Positions 29,613-40,023 of a stretch of 64,000 bases of DNA are shown here, one piece after another. The position numbers were made by a program, and so were the translations under genes. Origin of the DNA: Eutreptiella sp. 'Long Island Sound 2002' (lineage: Eukaryota; Euglenozoa; Euglenophyceae; Eutreptiales; Eutreptiaceae). A model generated the notes under the pieces. That model saw only the letters and a program-made list of their open reading frames with translations, did no database searches and was not told where the DNA came from. Where the stretch lies: assembly GCA_964036045.1 (NCBI GenBank), contig OZ038386.1, forward strand, positions 18,674,398-18,738,397, given 5' to 3'. Position 1 is the stretch's first letter. Each line of letters opens with the position of its first letter.

Positions 29613-31125
29613 GGATCGGAGTTAGTCCGGGGGTCCACAATGGAGAGCAATGATGTGGCAAAAGCAGCCATAAACGAAAAATTTTGGGATCTTGTTCAGC
29701 CTCATCAACATGGCTAGGTGACCCGAAAATTGCTTTGCGGGGGGGGGGGGGGGGGATGGCATGGACGCCCGGCGAAGGAGGGGGGGGGGGCAGTTCCAGA
29801 AATGGGCTTCCGCGCCGGGCCCTTTGTTTTGTGTATGGGCGGATGTTAGTACCGAAGGCGCTGGAACACAAAATTTTGGCCTGGAAAAGTTTTTTTCACA
29901 AAAAGTCCCCCCCCCCCAACATGTGTAGTCAAAATGTTCAGCGCGACGTGGGGATCATTTTGAGCCATATATGTTGGGGTCGACCCCCCCCCCCCCCACG
30001 GCATGGTAGGTAGGGCAGCCCCGGCCCAAACCCCCCTCCCGGCACGGCGACCAGGGAGGGAGGGCGGGGGGTTGGGCAAATGGGTTTCCGTGCCATCCCC
30101 CCCCCACCCCCACAGAGCATTTTTCTTCCCGCCCTAGCATGGCCGAACCAACTGGCTGCAAAGTTTGTGGTTAGGTTTATGGTGATGCTTTGGTCAGAGG
30201 GAGGGCAAGTGGAGGTAAGGTGAGCCTGTGCCCCCTCCTCCCCCTCCCACCCCAAATTGCCCCACCTGCCCCCCCCCCCCCGACCCTCCCGGACCCCCCC
30301 CCAACCCCCCCCCCCCCTTACAGGGGAGGGGGGGGAGGCCGCGGACTCCTCCCCTCTCCCCAACTGCGGGGACGCGTACGAAGGGGAACTAGCCCCGGTC
30401 CCGAACCCTTAGACTGACCTTGGGCGCTACGTGCATGGTCTACCACCGCTGCACCAGCTAAGGCCACCATGCCAGCAAACAGCATGCAACTACGCCCAAG
30501 GCAGACTGGGATATGTGGGCCAGCAGAAGCAAGTGGCCAAAACCACCGATACCAACAAGGAGCCCCCTTGAGCCATGATCTCCCTCCTCAAGGGGAAGGA
30601 GGGGGCAGGGAGAGACGAACCCACTCCCACTCCCACTCCCCCGCCCCCTCCTCTACCCCCTCCCCACAGCAACACGCACCCCCGCCACCCAATGCCCCCC
30701 AGGGCAGAAAGAATGGAGAGGGCGGGGAAGAAACAGGGCAGGGGGAAAGGGACGAACCAAGGAGGGTAACAGGACAGGGCAGACCGCGCTCGCCGAAAAC
30801 GGTGTAGAGCGCAGAAGGAGAACAAGGAAAAGAAAAACGGGAAAGAATCATTGTGGTTGTTAGAAGCCCCTACTAGGAAAATTATCCCGCAGATGCACAC
30901 CCCAGCGTGCTCAACCCGGCATGGACTCGGAGTGTGCATCTGGATGCACCTGGTCAACGGCACGGGCAACAGCCCGTCTCCGGGACAGCCGACCCTGGAG
31001 TAGTCAAACAAGACAAGTCATCTAGGGGCTCCGTTGACACAACCAAAACACATCCGGGCCCACAGAGGGTCAGAATGGACAGTGGCGAGAGGCCAATGGG
31101 CGCCGCCACAGGCTAACAGAGCCAA

Positions 31126-31460
31126 CCACCAAGGCCTTGTGCCAACCCCCCCCCCCCCTCTGGGTGTGGATCATCAACAGCTCTGAGAACTGCCGAACAT
31201 TGCTGCATATGCATACTAGGACGTGCATGTGTGCAATAGGCGCCGCCAAAGGCAAACAATCAGATACTGAGGCCTTGTGCCAACCCCCCCCCCCCCCCTT
31301 AGGGGGCCTTCAGCCAACAGTTAGTTGCGGGTGTAGTTGGCGTCTAGGACCGAGGAGTCGCCCCCCCCCCCCCCCCCCGGGTGTGGCTCATCAACAGCTG
31401 TGAGAACTGCCGAACATTGCTGCATATGCATACCAGGACGTGCATGTGTGGAGCGCTCTT
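31126..31460. repeat. Duplicated intergenic module
   Basis: GGCCTTGTGCCAACCCCC occurs near 31134 and 31272. The block from CATCAACAGCT to GACGTGCATGTGTG occurs at about 31170–31230 and 31389–31450 with few changes. GGCC-CAACAGTTAGTTGC (31304) is shared with 29358. Confidence 0.8.
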
Positions 31461-31847
31461 TGACTTGCGTGTGGCCCCTGTAGTACATGCACAATGCAAT
31501 AAGGGCTTTATGGGCGCAATGCAGTCACTGTGGAGGGGTGTACCAAAAGTATGGACATGATGTATTGCTCACTTAAGGCCAAATGTTCATCTGAAACACA
31601 CAATAGCACCCCCCCCCGTTCCAGCGAGAAAAACCCAACGTTCCGGTGCAACGTTCCAGCGAGCCGTTTTTTCAGCAAAAGAGGTTCCCAGTGCCCAGGA
31701 TCTCCGTCCCAGGGCCCAAACACACCCTCCTTTTGGTTGTTCTGTAGTTGGAGTAATGTGGAAACCCAAAGCAGCCCTCAACTTGCAAAAAAATTTTTCA
31801 TCTCTCGGTCTGTACATGGTTCGTGATTAGTGGTATGTCAGAACCTA

Positions 31848-31910
31848 CCATTGGTCCAGGGGTACATGCACTGGTCTGCAGATTGGCAAGTGTGGGTTCA
31901 AACCCCACTA
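31848..31910 (+). repeat. tRNA-like element with intact T-arm
   Basis: GTGGGTTCAAACCCCAC (31892–31908) is a perfect T-stem/loop, and TGGTCCAGGGG upstream fits an A box. The anticodon arm and acceptor stem do not fold, so this is a tRNA pseudogene or SINE head rather than a working tRNA. Confidence 0.5.
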
Positions 31911-33184
31911 ACCGCCCACCGAAGTTTTTTGCACTTTTTGTCACCTGGCTCTGATCTGCATCCAAAGCTGTCCTTTTTTTTCATGCAGAAACAAGGCTAA
32001 AAGAAAGGTGGCAACAGGCTGACAAATGCGTTGTCCAGGTTCCATCTCGGTGGGCAGCAACAGGGGTCTTGTCAAAGAACTTGTTAGGTTTGACAGAACG
32101 GACACACAAATCACAGACATTTCCCTCATCAACATCAACATCATCTTCCCATTTCTGTTGCAATAACAGTTGCTCCTTCAGTTGCAGATCATGGAAATCA
32201 GTCATGGATGCCCCCTTGGAGCCACAAAAACAACATTTCAATATCTCTACCAGTGGATGGAGGAACAAAAGTGTTACTGGCAAAGTGGCTGACAACGGTT
32301 GACAGTAGCAGCAAGCGTTTTCACTGAAAAACATTGAGCCTCACAGAATCACAACGTTCCGGCAAAACGCTCCGGCACGTTCCGGCAATTCTGGTGACCA
32401 GAACGGGGAGGGGGGGGGTTGGCTGGACGACACACCATATATTTGGCAAGCTGATGAGTGCGTATGATTGCACTGGGCAGGGACAATCAGGCCTGAAAGT
32501 TTGCTTAAGGCGTGCCTGTTGCACCTCTTTACCCTTAGAGCCTGAAGACATCCCTTTCGAGTGCCAATTGCCACATAAAAAGGGCTAAAAACATGGTTTG
32601 CAAGTGACATGTGAGAATTGTGGGGAGTTAGAATATCAAAAGAATCAGTGTTGGAAGCTTCGGTTTTTGAGGTGCTGAGGCTGTTCGCCCATTTTTGAGT
32701 GCAAACGATGATTTCCTATCTTGGTCTGTGCAGGACTGGAGGACGAAACATGTCCTTTGCATCCTACCATGTGTATGGTGTAACAATATCCCCAATCCCA
32801 TCCCTCTCAGGGTACATAGACCCCTGAGACTGCCAAACATGCATTCGGCACCAAAGGGGTGTTTACAAGTGGTGTGAGCAAGTGACAGTTCTGTGCATGT
32901 ACAGTAGCCTCTTGTGTTCAGTGTTTCTTTTTGTCTCAGTGGCTGTGTCCTCTGGTTGCATTATTTGTCTGTGCTAAGCCTTGACAAATTCAGTTATTGT
33001 GCGCCTGCACTTGCAGTTTGCACTGCAGTTACTCCATATTTGTGATGTCAGTGACACTACACGTTCAGTGTGCATTTGCGAGAGTACAGTGACAGTGAGG
33101 GGTTTAGTCCCCCCCCCCCCCCCTTGCAAACTGAGTGTGGTGATGACCATGCGCTTGTGACACGGGGGCGTATGCGAGCCCAGT

Positions 33185-33955
33185 ATCCGTTGCCTCATGG
33201 CCCTTGCAAACTCCCCCCGCTTGCAATCTCCCCCCCCACCCGGGAGACCGTCACTTCCATGTTTTTCTAGTTAACATGTATTGTGCTGGTTTGTGTTGCC
33301 CATCTGCTTTACGCATGGCCTTGCATTGCTTTCCCATTACTTCAAATCAAGCACCTGTGTGTGTTCTGTGATATTCTCTCTCCAAAGACGTTGTATGGGT
33401 GTGTTGTGTTGCTACTTCAGACCCAAGATGTTTTCTCCCAGTGACCATGTACGGTACCACTCACGCACACTTGGTGCACATGTGTTGGCCACTGTTGTGG
33501 GGCCTTCGCCAAATGGGCCGCAGTTTTGCCACATTCGGTACATACACCCTGGTGGGGTCGCTCCGGTGGATCATGAGAGTGCTCAACTCTCAAGGCTAGA
33601 GGCTGTGGCGGTTGAATCACCCAAGTCTCCAGAGTCACCGGATGTTACCCCCATGGCTCCGCAACCCCAAACACCGGCACAGCCCACACACGTACCCAGA
33701 AGTTCTTTACCGTTCCTTTGGATCCTCAATAACATTTGTGTTGGATGAAGCACATTGGCATCAACGCGAAAGTCGCTTCACACGTGTTCTCTTTGCTTGC
33801 ATCAGTGGAGGGTACCACAGTTTACCATGAAGTACCCTTGCAATCCCCCCCCCCCCCCCGGGAGACCGTCACTTGGCGACCGTCTCCCCCCCCCACCCGG
33901 GAGACCGTCGCGCGCTAACCCGGGAGTTTGCAAGGGGGGCGGGGGGTACAGATGT
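33185..33955. repeat. Dispersed repeat family B, copy 1, with GGGAGACCGTC hairpins
   Basis: 33545–33690 and 33829–33955 match 55411–55675. The first block has an open frame (DHESAQLSRLEAV), preceded by HVRYHSRTLGAHVLATVV. The second is CCCGGGAGACCGTCACTTGG followed by CGACCGTCTCCC, nearly self-complementary. A 138-bp segment beginning GTACCC and ending AAG (33691–33828) is absent from the second copy. Confidence 0.75.
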
Positions 33956-34283
33956 CAGTGATACATGGAAGAAGAGGAGGATGGTAATCAAGACGAGGCC
34001 TGATGTGGTCCAAAGACCCGGCCTCTGACTTGAGACCCTAATCGATGGGGAAGTCCAACAGCGGCTTGATGGACAGCACGCACAATTGATGCTGGCGCCT
34101 TGCTGGACAGCTTGGACAATCTGTGCCACGGTTTCGCTGCATTTAGAACTGTTGTGCTGATGCTAGCAACAACCATGAAAATTTCCAGTGGTTACCTCTG
34201 ACCTTTGTGTTCCTTGCAGGCTGTGTTTTGCTGCATGATAGTGCTATTTGGTGCTCCTGCCAGTTGCAAGTGACCTTTGCACC

Positions 34284-34763
34284 ATGTCGTACCATGAACG
34301 TACATCCCGTGGAGGACGAGGTGGAGATTTTGATTGGAGCGAGCTGAAAGCTGACCCTAGGGCGGCAGCCGAAGAATATTGGGTTGGCAGAAGTGAAAAA
34401 TGTGAGGATTTGTGGTACTCCAAGTCGAAGGTCAATAAGATTGCGTCCAAAGTTCTCGAAGGAGACCAGCGTACTAGTGAGCTCAAGGCTGTTCAACAGG
34501 CAGAGCAAGAGTTGTTGCAAGCAGCTTTGGGTTTGAAGTCCAAGAGTGCTGTTCTGGAGTCCCTGTCACGTCAGCAGATTGACATTTTGACAGGAAAGCA
34601 TCCAACCACTGATGATCCTGCAAAGCCGCAGAAGAAAGGCAAAAAGGGTCTTGCAGATGCACTGTTAGGGAAGGGGGGGGAAGTAAAGAAAGAGAAGAAA
34701 GAAAAGAAAGAGACGAAGAGAAAGAGACGAAAAAAGAAGCGGAAGCGGAGTCCCAGCAGCAGC

Positions 34764-34817
<54 letters not shown>

Positions 34818-35137
34818 GACAGTGACAGCAGCGGTGGGAAGCACAGCAGCAAGAAAAAACGAAAAAAGTCGAAAAAGGAAAAGAAAAGTAAGAAGTCGAA
34901 GCACACCTCTGCTGATGCTTCTGATGGTAAATCATGCTCTCAGATCAAGGCAGAGTCTACAATTCAAGTGAAACAAGAGAAACCTGATGGATGGAGGGAG
35001 CGGGAGAGGGAGAGGGATGATAGGGAGAAAGGACTATCGAGAAACAGTGAGAGGGACAGGGAGAGGCAAAATGATACACATGGGGTAAGGAGGCCAGATG
35101 CAGACAGCAGTAGGGACAGGCGGCAGCAGGAGGGTAT

Positions 35138-35200
<63 letters not shown>

Positions 35201-35495
35201 TAGAGGCAGGGATAGGGACAGGGACAGGGACAGGGATAGAGGCAGGGATAGGGACAGGGATAGGGACAGGGATAGAGACAGGGATAGAGACAGGGATAGG
35301 AACAGGGACAGGGACAGGGATAGGGACAGGGATAGGGACAGGGATAGGGACAGGGATAGGGACAGGGATAGGGACAGGGATAGGGATAGGGACAGGGACA
35401 GGGACAGGGACAGTGGTATGGACAAAGACAGGGAGAGGGCAAGGAATAGTGACAGGGATAGGGACAGGGACCGGGGTCGGGATCAGAATAGATAG
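34284..35495 (+). CDS. MMTAG2 (C1orf35)-like nuclear protein with poly-Ser and Arg-Asp tracts
   Basis: 403 residues, single exon; ATG chosen at accATGtcg, 64 nt after a strong tgttccttgcag acceptor. Residues about 8–40 ([34 protein letters not shown]) match the N-terminal signature of multiple-myeloma-tumour-associated protein 2, and [14 protein letters not shown] matches its second conserved block. Next come Lys/Arg-rich segments, a run of about 25 Ser (34756–34833), two psi-K-x-E SUMO-type sites (IKAE, VKQE) and an (Arg-Asp)n tail from 35138 made of GACAGG/GATAGG hexamers. The family is nuclear and poorly characterised; RD/RS tails are typical of proteins linked to pre-mRNA processing. The tail's length is likely to vary between strains. 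Confidence 0.75.
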
Positions 35496-38400
35496 GGACT
35501 AGAAAGGGGGGGGGAGGGGGGCAAGAGGAACAAACCTCCCAGCACCTTAGCATCCAGGGCATCCAGGGGAGCGCAGCTGGTGGTTCGGCAGATGGACATG
35601 GATGCTAGTCTTCTGTGCCATGTAAATGTCCAGTTGCCTACTCTATGGACCTGCCTGTGGTTTACTGCAAGACAACTGGTCCGTAACGGGAACTTCCTTC
35701 TTCGGGCGTGGCCCTCTTTGTCCCATTCAACGCACACTGACACTGGCTACAGGACTCCAGTGGTAAGCTCGCTGAAATTGCAGGAAGCAATTGTGCCGAC
35801 TGGATCCGGGCATCATGCATCATGCTAAGCTGAGCCCACTGGCTTTGATGGGAATATTGCGTCATGCCCAACTCTGACCAGGATCCTACCAACCTTAACC
35901 TTAACCTACAAACTGACCAAGACCAATTGGCGCAACGGACGCATTCGTGACACCGCTGCCAAAAGTGGAGGGGACCTCTGCGGGCAATGAAGAAACCCTT
36001 CCACTCTGGACTGTTCAGCATCCTCTGTCTCAAAAATGCCCTTTTGGAGGAGGACTATTTCGATAAACTCATCGGTTTTGTTTCATCTCAAAACGTCTCC
36101 CACACTCTTTCTCAGAGGAGGTTCTGCAAGGCGTGAATTGCAGGCTCTGCGTTAAACAGCCCCAACCCCCCCTTGCCCTGTGGAGCTAAACGCCAGACAC
36201 TGTCACCATCACACAGCCTCCAGTCATTTCATGCGGCCTAACCTCACAAGGCAGGAAGCAGTTAAGAAGCATAAAAAGGTGCATAGTGCTTGATGTCCCA
36301 TGCTGCAATGATCGTAGAATTTCAAGCAAGCTGCCCTCAATGTTGCCATCTCCCTCCCTCCAGAGGTGGGACAGTGTGAAAGTGTGTGATGGTACCGCAT
36401 ATACACTGTATAACTCCCCAACCTGGACGGTGGCTCTTACACTACAGTTACATCTGTCCTGAGCATTCATTTTAAGTCACGACGTGCACCCAGGTCTGAA
36501 CCAGAACGTTGCATCTTCTTTAGGTTGTTGGGGTGCATTGCCTGAATCCTTCTTTTTGAGCTGTAACCCCCCCCCCCCTCGCCATCCCTGACCCTTTTGA
36601 TTGTCGGATTGAGTTGTAATAATGGGTTTCGAATTTCACAGGTGCCACTCTTTCAGTAGATTTACCCCTCGTTGCCCTGTTTATACGTGGCAACTCTGTG
36701 TGGAAACAGTCGGGGAAGTCCTATGCTTAATCGTGTTTCCTTGGCTCATGGAATTGAACTTTTGTCAGCCTTTCCATCGAATTGAACCCACTTCTATATT
36801 TCTCTCTCTGTTCATACGTCTTGGCCAACCCTTTGGGTGCAAAGGCATGTGGGCATTATTGTATCCGGACCAGATATTTGGGATTCGCAACGTTAGAAGT
36901 GCGGATGCACAACAAGGGGTACGCCCCAGGTAGCCTCCTAGGCTGGAGGGCATGATTCGCCATGAATAGTATGCAATGCACGAATGGATGGGATGGTGTG
37001 GCATATTCAGCGGGGATCCCTTTCACATACATCTTTGCTAACAGCAATGAACTAGACAATTCGCGAAGATGAACAGGGGAGCACTGTGTCGTTACTCAGT
37101 TGACTGGACACGGTTTGCCCAAAGTCAGCAGTGCTTTTGCTGCAAAATCACAGATGGTTGCACAACGTTTGCAAATTGCCTGCCATGTACAGGGTGTGGC
37201 TGTGACAATTACCACTGCTAGTGATGCCCCAATGTTTTTCCTCTGAACATTCAGAGAGCAAACCACCTTGCAGAGGCCGTTAGATCGCAGCCGCGCACGC
37301 CATGTACTTCCATTTTTTTGGGGGCATTTGCGTATCACATCCCAATTCATGAAATTGGATGTTTAAGCCCGTGCAAAATCATTTTGGGAGAGCAAATTAT
37401 ACCCTGAGGAATTTTTCGATTTTGACCACTCCCCAACCCCCTGGTTGAGTAGCATTTTTTTACCGGGGGGGGGGGGGGGGATCGAAAATTTTGACCCGAA
37501 ATGAAGGACGGTTTCGATTTTGAGCCGGAAAATGATTTTTGGACACCCCAGTGTGGGGGTTTTGCTCATGCAGTTTTCTGCCTCAACATGTCAAAAATCG
37601 AAATTTCCAAGCTGATTCATGTTGTGACCATCCGCAATGATGAAATATCTAATGCAAACTAATGTTTAGACCTTCTGTGTGTTTTTCACCCCATTTGGCT
37701 ATTGTGCAGCTCCTTTCGAAGCAACTGGTGTATGCCCTGCCCATGTCAACAATTCATTGATTTTCGAAATTTTCAAAACTGCTGATTTCCACATTGTGAC
37801 CACCTACAGTGATAAAGTATCACATCTAAAGCATGTGATGGCACGGTACGATATGCTACGGCCAATGGATTGTGAAACGCGCATTCTAACTGTTTGCCAG
37901 TGCTGTGCAACCACCTCTAGCAACACTACAGGGATGGTAACCGGTCCCTCCTTGAGGTGCTTTGCCAACGGATTAGAGTCTATACAAGCATTCATATTTC
38001 TGACATGTGGTACATATCCTGTCCCGCTCAATTCTGCAGCAAGCGACAAATGATTGGGCCTAATTTTTAATGCGTGCCTCTGTGAGCAAGCTTTTGCTCG
38101 TTTCAGAGAAAGCTTCTGCATTGCTGGGTAGGGAAAAGTTGCCTGAGATTTGCACAGACACACAAAAAATATGCAGATAGACACCAAAAGAGGCCTCACA
38201 TTGATGGTCTTGGGGCATCCTTTTGATAGTGGGACTGAGGCGTCAAAATGCAAGAACACAATGAACTTGTTAGTGCATTGGCCAGGGGTTTTGGTTTTGG
38301 TGAATGGGGGTTTTGACCAGGCTTGGGGTTGAACGAGAAAACACGAAGGCGTGGGTATCCCTCCCAGATGCCCCCTCCCCTTCGAAGTTGTCTGAAAATC

Positions 38401-39500
38401 GGTGCATAGAGAAGAAAAAATTTTCTTCACATTGGGAGAATTTTGGTTTGGTACATCCATCGTTTGTGACCTCAATATTGCTTTGACTACCTCCTGAGTC
38501 AACCAGCCCTGTTTTACCTTTAAACGCTGTCTAGCGACCACCGTGTGACCAATCGGTGAAACGTGACTGAGCGTTATGCAAGGGTCCAGGCTGTACAAAA
38601 CAAAAGCAGCCAACAATTTTCCCCTTTCACCAGCCCCCCAACGGAAATACCGTCACCAATTTGCATGCCCATTGCAGTGACGCTCCCTCCTAGTTGGCAT
38701 GGAGTCTGCATCAAAACCATGCATGTGCTTGAACCCTCCTCCTTGCCAACAAGCATCAGATTGTTTTTGCCGTCGTATTTGCTGTCTAGATGGATGCTAC
38801 TGCTTCTTGGAGGTCCTTGGATGAAAATCATCAATTTCTGGAAGTCTCTGGATGGGTACTATCACTTCCTTGAGGTTTCTGCTTGGATGCCGCCTCACAA
38901 GAGTGAACACCCCGAAGATGGTTTGCACAACTTCCCCGCAACAAACAAATTGGAACTATGCTGTGCACAATTACTCTTGCAACTGAATCAGAAGATGGCT
39001 GGTTGAACCTTGATAAGGATGCAAAATTTCCCATAGCAAGCGTGTGTTGTCAAGGTGGATGTAAGTGGGTGACATGATCCTTACCAGGTAGTGCATTGGC
39101 AATGGAAACCAAGAACATGACACCCCCCCCCTCTTTCTTTGCTGCAACGTTGAGAACCATGCAGTTTAAGCGGCGTTTGCATGAATTCATGGCCTTTTGC
39201 TGCCCCATATGCAAATTGGTATTTTGGGAAATTTGGGAAGGGACATCATTAGGGGCCTCGTTTGCATGAATGGCTCCGAAAGTGAAATGATCCCCATACA
39301 GTATACCAAAATTTTATTTTCTTTCCCTGCCGTTATGTGGCAGGCCCTGGGTAAGGTTCCGTTGGTGTCCAAAAAAGAATGCAGGCCCGCTGCTCTGGGC
39401 TGCAGGTTCCTCGTTTTGGGGGAGGGTAAATTGGACAACGGTTTCCCAACGTCCCCCCCTCGTGCAGCAACAGCCTCGAAGTCCCACACTCCTTCTCCCA
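35496..39500. other. Intergenic; one long unassigned minus-strand ORF
   Basis: The frame on the minus strand at 37804–38616 is open for 270 codons in moderately GC-poor DNA, but neither domain nor repeats are recognisable. A second minus frame at 37096–37350 is in the same direction. They may be remnants of one mobile element. The rest is low-complexity, with AACCTTAACCTTAACC near 35889. Confidence 0.35.
37804..38616 (-). CDS. Hypothetical ORF, possible mobile-element remnant
   Basis: 270 codons. Contains Lys/Arg-rich stretches and scattered Cys/His but no motif I can name; no intron signals were followed up. Length alone suggests more than chance, but the codon use is not GC3-rich like the host genes, so it may be relic or spurious. 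Confidence 0.2.
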   Translation of the reverse strand: MLAAFVLYSLDPCITLSHVSPIGHTVVARQRLKVKQGWLTQEVVKAILRSQTMDVPNQNSPNVKKIFSSLCTDFQTTSKGRGHLGGIPTPSCFLVQPQAWSKPPFTKTKTPGQCTNKFIVFLHFDASVPLSKGCPKTINVRPLLVSICIFFVCLCKSQATFPYPAMQKLSLKRAKACSQRHALKIRPNHLSLAAELSGTGYVPHVRNMNACIDSNPLAKHLKEGPVTIPVVLLEVVAQHWQTVRMRVSQSIGRSISYRAITCFRCDTLSL

Positions 39501-39532
39501 GTATCCCGCTTATTTGCCTGAAAGGCAGCACT

Positions 39533-40023
39533 ATGTCGATCGAGGAAGACAACACGCTGGAGGTGGTGCCCCAATCTGACCCGAGGCCTGCAAAAAAGCG
39601 AAAGATATCGAAGGAAAAGAAAGAAAAGTTTGTGAACAAAGCCCCTGAAGAGGATGTGGAAACCAAAATGGCGTTCCCGACAGTTTTGCATAAAGAAGAA
39701 GGTGACTCCACAATGTTTGTGGATGCGGGCAATTTAATGGTCGCCAACCTGGCAGTTGATGCCGCTGATATCACCACCAGCAACATGACCGAGCATGTCA
39801 CACAGTGTACGCAGGAGCTCGTCAACCGCTTGTTTATGCTGAAGCCCATCCCCTCAGACGTAGGCCGGGCAGTGACATTGCCTGCACGCCGCACCCTCCT
39901 CCCGCGAGAGAAGCCAATGCCGAAGCCTAAGGCGAAGACTGTTTGGGAGCAGTTTGCGGAGAAGAAGGGCATCGTAAAGAAGAAGAAGCTGACTCGCAAG
40001 TTCGACGAGGACATTGGCGACTG
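39533..40023 (+). CDS. RRS1: RRS1 exon 1
   Basis: Starts at ATG in gcactATGtcg and ends ...GGCGACTG before gtcatc, phase 2. Covers the N-terminal domain and the LPREKPMPKPKA / WEQFAEKKGI motifs. Confidence 0.9.

Larger units (their letters stand above)
26426..34217. other. Intergenic, repeat-rich, no supported gene
   Basis: Contains degenerate CTGACACCTG copies (27080–27200), tandem repeats at 28.6 kb, telomere-like DNA at 29.5 kb, long poly-G/poly-C runs (29.2–30.3 kb), a tRNA-like element (31.85 kb) and the duplicated module at 33.2–33.95 kb. A minus-strand frame at 31981–32334 (CDLCVRS, QLKEQLLLQQKWEDD) looks protein-like but has no recognisable family. Confidence 0.55.

Noticed and set aside
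34957-35562. Minus-strand frames rich in Pro-Cys-Pro-Tyr or Ser-Leu
   Set aside because: Antisense shadow of the GACAGG repeat encoding the Arg-Asp tail.
39187-40014. 275-codon minus-strand frame
   Set aside because: Lies opposite RRS1 exon 1, which has unambiguous family motifs.
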